Shown: piece after piece, positions 26,401-34,070 of the stretch
Position numbering within the stretch: the stretch's first letter is position 1
How the letters are laid out: every line of letters begins with the position of its first letter
Assembly (NCBI GenBank): GCA_900318205.1
Contig: ONJS01000008.1
Span: 124,001 to 188,000 of the forward strand
Reading direction: 5' to 3'
Origin: an uncultured Prevotellaceae bacterium
GTDB lineage: Bacteria; Bacteroidota; Bacteroidia; Bacteroidales; Muribaculaceae
Length of the DNA stretch: 64,000 nucleotides
Notes under the pieces: generated by a model
What the model saw: the letters and a program-made list of their open reading frames with translations, nothing else
The model's database searches: none
Told to the model about the DNA's origin: nothing
Made by a program: the position numbers and the translations under genes

Positions 26401-26880
26401 ATCGAGGACAAGTGCCCCAAGCAGATTACCTGCCGTGGCGGTATCAAACTCGAGAACAAACGCCTGGAAGGTCAGGCCGATGTCGCCCGCTACAATGCCA
26501 CGAGCGTGAAGCGCATGCGCTACTGCTGCTCCATGCTGGGCGACGACGAGCTCACGATGGAGCAAGTCGAGTCCATCGAGGTGCGCGAACGCCTGGTCGA
26601 GAAGGTCAAGGAGTTCAACCAGTTCTTCATTGACCTGTGTGACGCCAACCTGAAGGATGAGTTCGGCATTGAGAACAACGTGCTGCGCCTGTTCGAGAGC
26701 GTGCTGGGCGACAACCTCGCCAACTACCTCACTGCGGGTATCAACACATTCCTGAAAGGACGTTACAATCCCACCGATGTGGTAGAGGACGTGCCGTTCT
26801 TCTATCCCGTCATCGGTGTCATCAGGCACAACCTGCTCAGGAACATGCGCAACGATGTCATTAGCAAGTTTAATCAATAA
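23437..26880 (+). CDS. Giant SrfB-like actin/Hsp70-fold ATPase
   Basis: 1147 residues. The C-terminal half has the three actin-superfamily motifs in order: phosphate-1 IFAVDFGTTNTHVEW (D589, G591, T592, T593), phosphate-2 SIDIGGGTCDTVI (D791, G793-G795, D798) and adenosine-binding IYFSGTGSKILNIL (G950, G952, S953). The spacing is large, as in the 'virulence factor SrfB' family (PF07520), which I consider the nearest named family. The N-terminal 580 residues are unrecognised, soluble, and may be a partner-binding region. It lacks signal peptide and membrane segments. It is the largest gene of the operon and is placed between the tubulin-like gene and a membrane-anchored protein. Function unknown; ATP-driven assembly with the tubulin-like protein is an inference. 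Confidence 0.75.
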   Translation: MSEILSYSNNTTKNGDEDWIGHAPYSDDDIARIKDPDGGLSENPRTAIPSPLAQLDLVKNAFKQLANEHLRGARMNERLVSNALDVAQLFFDYENHKDYLRIIRWNREECIEQLKANPQHRLFGETLDLFLRSDKVYNFDLLKDWYIIMWDRKVLGGTSPASIVMAAPALGTIDAIKVEQGVSLFGETRHLWQRDEDFVYYFYLLMNACPTLRLHCGEVYAYMQKNLEPLRKNRPELYNRITTVIPNLDALDESRAGTVLEQLEHSYDPFGGGIDVSVLGARFYHKRVLDIRTAASESDFVITPTMPQDKSELPLVLVNGFNGSVEHFRYIDKEWDSATQVYANGVPLSDRKLPDTSIQYPFVTTDDFLTDTIVRLGSGCVIDTDHFFDGNLKPRTPQPTCGYLLPLKPLLFTYFDTDYIKGTIAGRHVMDIEEFADGSVMVTLRIRVKKGENRYIELSRKYFPINDHTWTFDERRGTGRVLGATLSTSIFPFVKTDANDDYTVELFTMIENGGATLRFYKNGIKTDGLNVRDAIRSHSGYSTSYYDVDGSFDYMEVSVQNHLGRSGGVIIPQWKPYAPSAKELIFAVDFGTTNTHVEWAERGQPSQPFTFEYGSQQVLVASLHKPHSLEYAEQVQRVEFVPREIDNVYGFPLRSTLARNENSGMGCNLFSDVNIPFLYERRYFHGYEVTTNLKWKGDTELARSFLRELTLLIKAKALLENADLRRTEIVYFYPVSMGGADRDKLERTWTELFNTYIGADSDRLRSYPESLAPAYYYSGAEVAGSSYVSIDIGGGTCDTVIYQPTADRMSSEPVAISSFRFAGNAIFGDGFTDKDADNNPLLQHYTRYFRQLIENDKGNNIAYLGSILADIMAQKRSEDINAFLFSIENVEELRTLREIDRNLYSYNALLRNDSQRRLIFMYFYTAIIYYIAQAMKQRGYEMPKQIYFSGTGSKILNILGSLSRINMLTQMIVERVYGKQYNELFEIKIEDKCPKQITCRGGIKLENKRLEGQADVARYNATSVKRMRYCCSMLGDDELTMEQVESIEVRERLVEKVKEFNQFFIDLCDANLKDEFGIENNVLRLFESVLGDNLANYLTAGINTFLKGRYNPTDVVEDVPFFYPVIGVIRHNLLRNMRNDVISKFNQ

Positions 26881-26887
26881 TAATAAT

Positions 26888-26964
26888 TAGTTGTAGGTCA
26901 TCAGTCGTCACTTTTCAGCGGCAGCCGCAGAATCTGACAACTGAAAACTGAAAACTGAAAACTT
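26888..26964 (+). repeat. Inverted heptad-type spacer around ggcagccgc
   Basis: Left arm agttgtaggtcatcagtcgtc, core gcggcagccgc, right arm ctgacaa, ctgaaaa, ctgaaaa, ctgaaaa. The left arm is roughly the reverse complement of the right one, so the RNA may fold into a long imperfect hairpin. It is followed by aacttttcaaaagtt, a perfect palindrome adjoining ATG 26975. Confidence 0.75.
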
Positions 26965-26974
26965 TTCAAAAGTT

Positions 26975-28129
26975 ATGAAACGCATCACTTTAATCATGGC
27001 AGCCATCGTCTGCCTCGCCATCTCGGCAATGGCGCAACCCAATGCCGACCAACCGCTGTCGCCCGCACTGTGGAAGCAGGGTATCGCTACCTGTGCCCAT
27101 TACACCGCCTGTGACCGACGCTTCGGTAAGAAAATCGAGGAAATCAAGTCACAGTTCCCCCAGGGCTATACGCTGGACAACCTCAACGATGTCTATGGTG
27201 GCCAGGGTCGCAAGTGGGAAAAGATTTACAACGAGTTCAAGAAGGAAGAAGGCCGTGGTGGTAGCATCAACGACCTCAAGGAACTTGTTTCTCCCCAAAT
27301 CTGGAAACTCGTCGAGCCCGACTTCACGGCTTACATCACCGAGCATCCCGAACTCGCCAACGCAGTGCCTGATCCCGCCGGCCAAGGCGATGAAAAGACC
27401 GAGAACGTTCAGGAAGGCGAGAATGGCGACACGACAACCGCTGCCGGGCCCAAGGATAAGGCCAGCGACAATGGGTTCTCATGCAACGCCAACCTGCCCC
27501 TGTGGTTAGGCATCCTGGGCTCACTGCTGGGTCTGTGCGCGCTGCTCATCTCACTGAGCAACCGTGGCAAGATCAAGGAGATGCGCCGTGCCTTTACCCG
27601 CGAACTTGACCGCACCAACGCCAACCTGCAGGAGTTCTCGACCGACGCTGCCAACCAGATGAAGGCGCTCTCGATCCGCATGACCGGCAAGGTTCCCCAC
27701 GACTATAAGGAAGAAGTGGAGGACATCGTGGAGCAGCCCGAAGAGGAGCCCGCTCAGATCGCCGAGGTTCCTGTCGATGAAGAGGAGTTAGTTGAGGAGG
27801 AAGAAGGCGAAGTTCTCAACCTGTTCACCAGCAAGCCCGACGAGAACGACGATTTCACCCGCGTGAGTGACACCTTTGAGCCTGGCAACAGCATCTATGT
27901 GCTCACCACCTTCGACGGCCAGCACGGCAAGTTTGAGGTCATCGACAAGCCTGAGGTTCACACCTTTGCACTGATGATGCCTGCCGAGAACCTGATTCGT
28001 GCCTGCTCGGGCAACGCCATCCAGATTCCCAGTGGCACTCGCATCGTGACCGACCGTCCCGGTGAAGCCGAGTTCATCGACGGCAAGTGGCACGTCGTTG
28101 TCAAGGCCATCATCCACTACGAGAACTAA
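26975..28129 (+). CDS. Membrane-anchored coiled-coil protein of the tubulin/actin-like operon
   Basis: 384 residues. Signal peptide about 1-20 (ICLAISAMA). A helical extracytoplasmic domain (about 30-130) is followed by a low-complexity Glu/Asp/Thr linker, a transmembrane helix at about 175-195 (LPLWLGILGSLLGLCALLIS), a coiled coil (199-235), a very acidic stretch (245-282) and a C-terminal beta-rich domain (298-384). With a cleaved signal peptide the C-terminal domain would be cytoplasmic, so the protein can link the periplasm with cytoplasmic partners such as the upstream tubulin- and actin-like proteins. No family recognised. Confidence 0.65.
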   Translation: MKRITLIMAAIVCLAISAMAQPNADQPLSPALWKQGIATCAHYTACDRRFGKKIEEIKSQFPQGYTLDNLNDVYGGQGRKWEKIYNEFKKEEGRGGSINDLKELVSPQIWKLVEPDFTAYITEHPELANAVPDPAGQGDEKTENVQEGENGDTTTAAGPKDKASDNGFSCNANLPLWLGILGSLLGLCALLISLSNRGKIKEMRRAFTRELDRTNANLQEFSTDAANQMKALSIRMTGKVPHDYKEEVEDIVEQPEEEPAQIAEVPVDEEELVEEEEGEVLNLFTSKPDENDDFTRVSDTFEPGNSIYVLTTFDGQHGKFEVIDKPEVHTFALMMPAENLIRACSGNAIQIPSGTRIVTDRPGEAEFIDGKWHVVVKAIIHYEN

Positions 28130-28132
28130 TCT

Positions 28133-28232
28133 AAGTTGTTAGGTCTTAGGCTTTAGGTTTTAGGCTTTAGGATGCGGATGCCTCCTAAAAACCTAACACC
28201 TAAAGCCTAACGCCTAATACCTAAAGCCTAAA
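28133..28232 (+). repeat. Inverted 7-base arrays around a gcggatgc core
   Basis: Left arm of taggttt/taggctt-type heptads, core gatgcggatgcctcc (GCGGATGC at 28174-28181), right arm of cctaaag/cctaacg-type heptads, then the ATG at 28235 two bases after cctaaaca. The arms are reverse-complementary, so the whole spacer can form one long hairpin. Confidence 0.85.
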
Positions 28233-28234
28233 CA

Positions 28235-28702
28235 ATGCGCTGGACTTGTCCTAAATGCGGGAAAAAGCTGGAAATCAGCAACGAGCAGTTGATTGCCAAT
28301 GATGGCGTGATCGTCTGCCCGCAATGCCTGTTGCAGGCACGGCAGCCCGTGCCCAAGGCACGCGTCACACCACGCGCCGACAGGACCGATCCTCCAGCAC
28401 CCAAGAGACAGGAACGCATCAGCTTTGATACCGAAACACCGCCCCAACGGCAACAGGTGACACCCCCTCCCCACAAACAACGCATGAAACAAGCCACCAC
28501 TTCCTACCGCTACACGGGACTCTCCGGTGATAGCAGCAACACCACTACCCCCAAAAAAACGACAAGAAAAAAGAAATCCAAAAAGAAAAAGGCTGCCGAC
28601 GGCATGAGCGCATGGGGATGTATGGGCCGCACCATCATCTTCACTCTCGTCCTGTTCGCCGCCTACGTTTTCTTCGGTCTCCTCCTCCAAGCCCTTCAAT
28701 AA
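28235..28702 (+). CDS. Zinc-ribbon protein with C-terminal membrane anchor
   Basis: 155 residues. One zinc ribbon (C5, C8, C28, C31; MRWTCPKCGKKLEIS ... VCPQCLLQAR) with the same spacing as the first ribbon of the gene at 15936. A long basic, Pro/Thr/Lys-rich linker (about 37-122) leads to a transmembrane helix at about 131-151. The topology (soluble ribbon, flexible linker, tail anchor) matches the 15936 protein but lacks its second ribbon and winged helix. It follows the coiled-coil protein across a hairpin spacer, on the same strand. Function unknown. Confidence 0.7.
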   Translation: MRWTCPKCGKKLEISNEQLIANDGVIVCPQCLLQARQPVPKARVTPRADRTDPPAPKRQERISFDTETPPQRQQVTPPPHKQRMKQATTSYRYTGLSGDSSNTTTPKKTTRKKKSKKKKAADGMSAWGCMGRTIIFTLVLFAAYVFFGLLLQALQ

Positions 28703-28747
28703 GACGGTTTTTTTCCCTTTTTGAACATCATCACCATAGACTGAATC

Positions 28748-29218
28748 ATGCAACTACTGAATGTCTCCTTTGGTATTTTTGCTTTCCTGCCACAGGGTTG
28801 GGTGTTCATGATACTGATCATCCTGCTCGAAGCATGGCTGATGTCGAGATGGCTGTGCAAGAAACGCCTGGACCGGCGCATCACCGGCACTGCTTTCCTG
28901 AGCAACTTCGTCAGTGGACTGGCGGGCATCATCACGACCATGATACTTAACGGTGGCTGGATCCTGGTGGTGTGGTTTCCATGGGTAAGCACCCACGAGA
29001 TGGACCTCAGTTCCCGCGACGGTCTGCTAGGGTTCTGCGTGATTTACCTCATCGCTTTTGTGCTGTCGGTGCTCATCGAGGCGCTCATCAACTGGCTCAT
29101 GCTGCGCCAGCGTTACTCAACCCGCCAAATCATGAAATCCACCCTGCTTGCCAATGTCGCCAGTTATCTCCTTGGCAGCATCATCCTTTATGCATTCTCT
29201 TTCTGTCCCCTATTTTGA
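28748..29218 (+). CDS. Four-helix membrane protein, end of operon
   Basis: 156 residues with hydrophobic segments at about 14-34, 47-76, 91-115 and 131-151 and an internal KKRLDRR loop. No family recognised. It lies 45 bases after the zinc-ribbon gene. There is no clear terminator before the next promoter at about 29319. Confidence 0.6.
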   Translation: MQLLNVSFGIFAFLPQGWVFMILIILLEAWLMSRWLCKKRLDRRITGTAFLSNFVSGLAGIITTMILNGGWILVVWFPWVSTHEMDLSSRDGLLGFCVIYLIAFVLSVLIEALINWLMLRQRYSTRQIMKSTLLANVASYLLGSIILYAFSFCPLF

Positions 29219-29318
29219 CTGTCTTCATCTTGATTGACGGTCAAATCATCGTCATGTGGTGCTTATTTTATAAACACAATTTAAGGATATTTCGCATGAG
29301 GATGTCAAGCAAATAATG

Positions 29319-29326
29319 TATCTTTG
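29319..29326 (+). promoter_or_regulatory. -7 box before DUF4491 gene
   Basis: TATCTTTG followed by cagc, 61 bases before ATG 29388. No good -33 match. Confidence 0.5.
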
Positions 29327-29387
29327 CAGCACTTTTTTGGTTGGGGACTTATATTGACCCTACGGTGCGGCAAAAATTACATTCGGA

Positions 29388-29720
29388 ATGACAGATTTTC
29401 TTTCAACATATCACCTGCAAGGGCTGGTTTTAGGCCTGTGCTCTTTTCTCATCATCGGCATTTGTCACCCTATCGTCATCAAGGGTGAATACCACTATGG
29501 GCAATCGTTCAAGTGGGTTTTCCTGCTGGCAGGCGTCGTGCTGTGCATCGGCTCGCTGCTCGTGAACAACGTGATGCTCTCGGCGCTGATGGGCGTCGGG
29601 GCATTCTCATGCTTCTGGGGCATCAAGGAGATGAAGGAGCAGCAGGAGCGCGTTCGCAAGGGCTGGTTCCCCCGCAACCCCAAGCGCAAATACCCATGGG
29701 ACGAGAAAAGTGAGAAGTGA
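29388..29720 (+). CDS. DUF4491 family membrane protein
   Basis: 110 residues, three hydrophobic segments (about 10-30, 41-60, 63-78) and the conserved basic tail VRKGWFPRNPKRKYPW. This matches the DUF4491 proteins of Bacteroidales. Function unknown. The last codons and the stop (gagaaaagtgagaagtga) already lie inside the downstream 7-base repeat array, so the C-terminal EKSEK is repeat-encoded. Confidence 0.85.
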   Translation: MTDFLSTYHLQGLVLGLCSFLIIGICHPIVIKGEYHYGQSFKWVFLLAGVVLCIGSLLVNNVMLSALMGVGAFSCFWGIKEMKEQQERVRKGWFPRNPKRKYPWDEKSEK

Positions 29721-29919
29721 GGAATTAGAAGTGAGGAGTGAGAAGTGAGAAGTGAGAAGTGAGGAGTTAGGAGTTAGAAGTTAGGAGTTAGGAGTTACAG
29801 CCAACAAACTGACAACTGACAACTAAAAACTAACAACTGAAAACTGAAAACTGACAACTAAAAACTAACAACTGACAACTGAAAACTGAAAACTGAAAAC
29901 TAAAAACTAAAAACTGAAC
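29706..29919 (+). repeat. Largest 7-base array: about 12 gaagtga/ggagtta units, then about 16 ctgaaaa-type units
   Basis: Starts inside the DUF4491 coding end. The first block reads gaagtga, ggaatta, gaagtga, ggagtga, gaagtga x3, ggagtta x2, gaagtta, ggagtta x2 (purine-rich), then cagccaacaaa, then ctgacaa, ctaaaaa, ctaacaa, ctgaaaa and similar units up to the ATG at 29924. The blocks are partly complementary (gttag/ctaac). No gene or promoter is seen within. Confidence 0.9.
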
Positions 29920-29923
29920 AAAA

Positions 29924-31735
29924 ATGAAACCCTTGACGACACTGGCGCTGGTGCTGCTTGGCACAGCAATGTGTGCTGCCCACAATGTGAGCGGCACCGT
30001 TACCTGTGACGGTCAAGGTGTTGCCGGGGTTGCAGTAAGCGATGGCTATGAGATTGTTGTCACCGATGCCAACGGCTACTATGCGATGTCGAGCAGCAAA
30101 CTGAACGGCTACGTATTCTACACGCTGCCTGGAGGCTACGAGCCGCTGCTTGCCGATGGCTTCAACCCCCAGTTCTGGGCTCCGCTCGATTCACGCGATA
30201 TCACCGTCGATGAGACTCATGATTTCACCCTGCGCCGCGTGGACAACGACAAGCACACGGTCATCTTTGCTGCCGACACCCATCTGGCCCGCCGCAATAG
30301 CGACCGTGCCTACTTCAAGAAGGGACTCATTGCCAGCCTCAACGACGAGGTCGAGCGCGCCGGCGGCAACCCCATCTACTCCGTCATTCTGGGTGACCTC
30401 ACGTGGGACGTCTTTTGGACGCAGAACGACTACAACCTGGTTGACTTCATGGAGGACATGAAGCACTTCAAATATCCCATGACACTGTGGCCCGTCATCG
30501 GCAATCATGACCATGACCCCAGCATACCTGCCGGTGCGAATACCGACTTTACTGCCGCCGACCCATGGCGCCGTTTCGTTTGCCCCAACTATTACAGTTT
30601 CAACCTGGGCAAGGTGCACTATGTGGTGCTCGACGATATCTACTACCTGAACATCGATTATGGTGACGAGACCTATAGCGAGGGCGTTGTCGGCAGCCGC
30701 AACTACCGTGGCAACATCACTAACGATCAGATGCAGTGGCTACGCAAGGACTTGGCGATGGTGGACTACAGCACGCCAGTGGTCGTGTGCCTGCACATCC
30801 CCGCTTGGAACATCAACTCCAACTTCTCCTATAGTCCGCGCCTTGACAACACTGGCACGCTCTGCTCCTTGCTCAACCAGTACAAGGAGGCTCACATCGT
30901 GAGCGGCCACAACCACTGCAACTACACCGCACGCCCCACGGGTTATTCCCACGTGACCGAGCATAACATCGCCGCCACCTGCGGTTCCCTGTGGCAGAGC
31001 GCCATCTTCACGGGACGCCACATCTGCCATGACGGCAGCCCCGCGGGATACATGCGATGGACCATCACAGGCGATAACCTGCAATGGTATTTCAAGCCCA
31101 TTCATGAGGGAGATCGCCAAATGCGCCTGTATGACATGAACACGGTGCGCGACTACTACCTCAACAACGCCATCATGCGCAATATCCTGCGTGATGACCC
31201 CTCAAGGGTAAACTATGGCACCATCGGTGACAACATGGTGATGGTGAATGTCTTCTCCTATGCTCCCGGCTGGCAGGTCACCATCTGTGAAGGCGACGAC
31301 CTGCTCCCGTGTGAGCGCGTCTATACCGAGGACCCGTTCCACACGCTGGCCTATGACGTCGCTTGCTACAGCATATACGGCAACTACAGCACCTACTACA
31401 CTACCAGCCTCAACACCCACATGTTTATGGCACAGGCCGCCACCGATACCTTGCCTATCGTGGTGAGGGTGGTTGACACCTTCGGCAACATCTATCTCAG
31501 GAGTATCTCCAGGCCATACAATTACAGCATCGGTATGGAGAACTATGACAAGATGCTCATGGTAGGTGACCTGAACGGCGACAGCGAAATCAATATCGCC
31601 GACGTGAATGTCCTCATCGACATCCTCATGGCATCAGGCGAGCCCTCTTGCCCGATTCTTGCCGACAGCAATGCCGATGGCGAAATCAATATTGCAGATA
31701 TTAACAAAATCATAGATTTAATTTTGGAATCATGA
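29924..31735 (+). CDS. Secreted calcineurin-like metallophosphoesterase with dockerin-like C-terminus
   Basis: 603 residues. Signal peptide about 1-19. A beta domain (about 20-105, MetallophosN-like: [20 protein letters not shown]) precedes the catalytic domain with [10 protein letters not shown] (about 115), [16 protein letters not shown] (about 190-198), and VSGHNHCN (about 326-333), the standard metal ligands. A MetallophosC-like region follows, and the C-terminus (about 548-603) has a dockerin pair ([37 protein letters not shown]). The substrate is unknown. Its stop overlaps the trmD start by 4 bases (ATGA), which couples a secreted hydrolase to a tRNA methyltransferase. Confidence 0.87.
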   Translation: MKPLTTLALVLLGTAMCAAHNVSGTVTCDGQGVAGVAVSDGYEIVVTDANGYYAMSSSKLNGYVFYTLPGGYEPLLADGFNPQFWAPLDSRDITVDETHDFTLRRVDNDKHTVIFAADTHLARRNSDRAYFKKGLIASLNDEVERAGGNPIYSVILGDLTWDVFWTQNDYNLVDFMEDMKHFKYPMTLWPVIGNHDHDPSIPAGANTDFTAADPWRRFVCPNYYSFNLGKVHYVVLDDIYYLNIDYGDETYSEGVVGSRNYRGNITNDQMQWLRKDLAMVDYSTPVVVCLHIPAWNINSNFSYSPRLDNTGTLCSLLNQYKEAHIVSGHNHCNYTARPTGYSHVTEHNIAATCGSLWQSAIFTGRHICHDGSPAGYMRWTITGDNLQWYFKPIHEGDRQMRLYDMNTVRDYYLNNAIMRNILRDDPSRVNYGTIGDNMVMVNVFSYAPGWQVTICEGDDLLPCERVYTEDPFHTLAYDVACYSIYGNYSTYYTTSLNTHMFMAQAATDTLPIVVRVVDTFGNIYLRSISRPYNYSIGMENYDKMLMVGDLNGDSEINIADVNVLIDILMASGEPSCPILADSNADGEINIADINKIIDLILES

Positions 31736-32409
31736 GAATAGATATACTTACCGTCATGCCCGACGCGCTCGAGTCGCCGTTGCACACCTCTATCCTGCAA
31801 CGCGCCCAGGATAAAGGACTGGTCGAAATCCATGTCCACAACCTGCGCGACTGGAGCCTGCGCAAGCACCGCAAGGTCGATGACTACCCCTTCGGCGGAG
31901 AGGCAGGCATGGTCATGCAGATTGAGCCCGTGTGGCGATGCATGGAGGAACTGAAGAGCCAGCGTGACTATGACGAAATCATCTTCACATCGCCCGACGG
32001 AGAGCAACTTGACCAGCCCATGGCCAACGCTCTGTCACTCAAGGAGAACCTGATGATTCTGTGCGGACACTATAAGGGGGTGGACTATCGCATTCGCGAG
32101 CACCTCATTACCAAGGAGATTACCATCGGTGATTATGTGCTCACCGGAGGCGAACTCCCAGCTGCGGTCATCGCCGATGCCGTGGTACGCCTGCTGCCCG
32201 GTGCCATCGGTGACGAGCAGAGTGCCTTGAGCGACTCGTTCCAGGACGGCCTCATCGAGGCGCCCGTCTATACCCGCCCCGAGGTCTTCAACGGATGGCA
32301 CGTGCCCGAAATCCTGCTGAGCGGCCACGCGGCAAAGATTGCCGAGTGGAAGATGCAGCAGTCCCTGGAACGCACCCGCCGTCTGCGCCCCAACCTATTA
32401 AAAGAATAA
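31732..32409 (+). CDS. trmD: tRNA (guanine-N1-)-methyltransferase TrmD
   Basis: 225 residues, normal length. Knot-fold motifs are [13 protein letters not shown] and [12 protein letters not shown] (about 140-151), with [17 protein letters not shown] at the N-terminal side. It makes m1G37 in tRNAs reading CNN and some other codons. It overlaps the upstream phosphoesterase by 4 bases; there is no rpsP/rimM/rplS neighbourhood as in Proteobacteria. A heptad array separates it from the ftsB-like gene. Confidence 0.96.
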   Translation: MRIDILTVMPDALESPLHTSILQRAQDKGLVEIHVHNLRDWSLRKHRKVDDYPFGGEAGMVMQIEPVWRCMEELKSQRDYDEIIFTSPDGEQLDQPMANALSLKENLMILCGHYKGVDYRIREHLITKEITIGDYVLTGGELPAAVIADAVVRLLPGAIGDEQSALSDSFQDGLIEAPVYTRPEVFNGWHVPEILLSGHAAKIAEWKMQQSLERTRRLRPNLLKE

Positions 32410-32429
32410 AGAGCCAATCCTGATTCCCA

Positions 32430-32476
32430 ACTGACAACTGAAAACTGAAAACTAAAAACTGACAACTAAAAACTAA
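32430..32476 (+). repeat. 7-base repeat array before ftsB-like gene
   Basis: Units ctgacaa, ctgaaaa, ctgaaaa, ctaaaaa, ctgacaa, ctaaaaa, ctaaaaa run to within a few bases of ATG 32483. Confidence 0.88.
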
Positions 32477-32482
32477 AAAAAT

Positions 32483-32791
32483 ATGGCACTTTTCAAATTT
32501 CAACGACCCAAGTGGATCCCCCGGTGGGTGAATATTCCACTGCTCATCTTTTTAGTCTTTGTGGTCATCTTGCTGTTCGTGGGTGACAACAGCTTCATGC
32601 GCAGCACCGAGTACCGTTCCCAGATCAATGAACTCAAGGGCAGGATTCAATCCCTTGAGGACTCGGCAAGCATGTATGACGCCAAAGTCAATGAGCTCAA
32701 CACCGACAATGAGCAACTGGAGCACCTCGTACGCGAGAAATACGGCATGAAACGCGTCAACGAGGAAGTTTACATCACCGATATACCCTGA
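32483..32791 (+). CDS. FtsB/DivIC-family septum formation initiator
   Basis: 102 residues with a single transmembrane helix at about 18-36 and a following coiled coil ending in LVREKYGMKRVNEEVYIT, the signature of the Bacteroidetes FtsB/DivIC branch. It should act in the divisome with FtsL and FtsQ. It is followed after 7 bases by a small membrane protein. Confidence 0.88.
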   Translation: MALFKFQRPKWIPRWVNIPLLIFLVFVVILLFVGDNSFMRSTEYRSQINELKGRIQSLEDSASMYDAKVNELNTDNEQLEHLVREKYGMKRVNEEVYITDIP

Positions 32792-32798
32792 CAACGAT

Positions 32799-33173
32799 AT
32801 GACACAAGACAAGAGAACTACAATTTCCAACATTTTTGTCATCGTGGGCCTGCTCACGATGGCGGTGGTTGCAGTCACACCGCTGCTGGTCAACCACACC
32901 TTCAACGTCGAGTTGATGAGGTGGATTTTCACTGCCGGCGCGACTATCGTGCTGCTGGGAAGGCTCATCGGCTTTTACCAGGGCCCCTCGTTCCGCATCA
33001 AGCACCTGCATGCCATTCTCATCTTCAGCGCTCTCCTCTACTGTACCAGTGCTGCGATGATGTTCATCTTTCAGGGCACCAACAACTGGCTCGCCTTCCT
33101 GTTTGCGGGTCTGGTTGTCCAGTTGTATGCCTCTTGGAGGATTGAGCGTGAAGAGAAGAAGGAAGCAAAATAA
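32799..33173 (+). CDS. Small four-helix membrane protein
   Basis: 124 residues, hydrophobic segments at about 10-30, 38-57, 69-88 and 92-112, then a charged tail REEKKEAK. I do not recognise a named family; such proteins often follow ftsB-like genes in Bacteroidales. It lies 7 bases after that gene, so the two are one transcript. Confidence 0.65.
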   Translation: MTQDKRTTISNIFVIVGLLTMAVVAVTPLLVNHTFNVELMRWIFTAGATIVLLGRLIGFYQGPSFRIKHLHAILIFSALLYCTSAAMMFIFQGTNNWLAFLFAGLVVQLYASWRIEREEKKEAK

Positions 33174-33290
33174 AAGTCATCTTTTGTAAAAACATCTGAA
33201 ATCTGTCAACTATTGATGGATTAGTCCAGCATAACGGCTTAAAAAAGAATAAATTCATCTGTTCAGTGCGTGACTTGCACAAATTTTGAC

Positions 33291-33298
33291 TAATTTTG
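33291..33298 (+). promoter_or_regulatory. -7 box of coaX, nearly leaderless
   Basis: TAATTTTG ends 7 bases before ATG 33306, so transcription should start within a few bases of the codon. Confidence 0.6.
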
Positions 33299-33305
33299 CG
33301 GGTTA

Positions 33306-34070
33306 ATGAAAGGTAATCTCACTATAGACAACGGCAACACCTCGGTCAAGGTGGCTTTCTTCATCGGTACCCAGATTGTTGCAACCAACCGTTTCATCAG
33401 GCGTGACTCACGTCTGCTTGAACGTATTATCAGCACTTATAAACCCGACACCGCCATCGTGTGCAGCACAGCATCAAGCGCCACTAGCCAGCGCATTGAA
33501 CAGCTTGCCGATGAGCGCTGCCGACGTGTGTTACACCTCACTCATGAGACGCCGATGCCCATCAGATTGGGCTATCGCACGCCTCAGACCTTAGGCAGGG
33601 ACCGCATTGCCACCGCCGTAGGGGCGTGGAGCATTGCGCGCCGTTTGGACCACACCTGTGACATTCTTGTCATCGATGCCGGCACTGCCATCACCTACGA
33701 CCTGGTGACGGCCAACGGATGTTTTGTCGGCGGCAACATCGCCCCAGGTCTGTCGTTGCGCTTCAAGGCACTGCATGAGCACACGGGACGTCTCCCGCTG
33801 GTACAGCCCGACGGCGACACCCCCATGGTGGGCTACAATACCGACACCGCCATCCGCAGCGGCGTGATGCTGGGTCTGCTGGGTGAAGTGAGAAGCTACA
33901 TTGCCGACCTCAAACTGTCCCACCCTAACATGATGGTTTTCATCACTGGCGGAGACGGCAAGTGGCTGTACACCAACCTGAATGACAAGAACATCATTTA
34001 CAGCGAACATCTTGCGGCTGAAGGCCTCAACCGCATCCTTTTATACAACCAAGTCAATGGAAATTTATAA
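33306..34070 (+). CDS. coaX: Type III pantothenate kinase
   Basis: 254 residues. ASKHA-fold motifs TIDNGNTSVKVA (N-terminus, phosphate-1), YRTPQTLGRDRIA, and VIDAGTAITYDLV (phosphate-2 region), with GGNIAPGLSLR following. It phosphorylates pantothenate in the first step of CoA synthesis, is K+-dependent and insensitive to CoA feedback in other species. Its 3' end overlaps the next gene (ATG 34057) by 14 bases, a synteny common in Bacteroidales (coaX, outer-membrane protein, lptC, corC). Confidence 0.95.
   Translation: MKGNLTIDNGNTSVKVAFFIGTQIVATNRFIRRDSRLLERIISTYKPDTAIVCSTASSATSQRIEQLADERCRRVLHLTHETPMPIRLGYRTPQTLGRDRIATAVGAWSIARRLDHTCDILVIDAGTAITYDLVTANGCFVGGNIAPGLSLRFKALHEHTGRLPLVQPDGDTPMVGYNTDTAIRSGVMLGLLGEVRSYIADLKLSHPNMMVFITGGDGKWLYTNLNDKNIIYSEHLAAEGLNRILLYNQVNGNL

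Noticed and set aside
29706-29919. CRISPR array
   Set aside because: Units are 7 bases without unique spacers and no cas genes are present; it is a simple tandem repeat.
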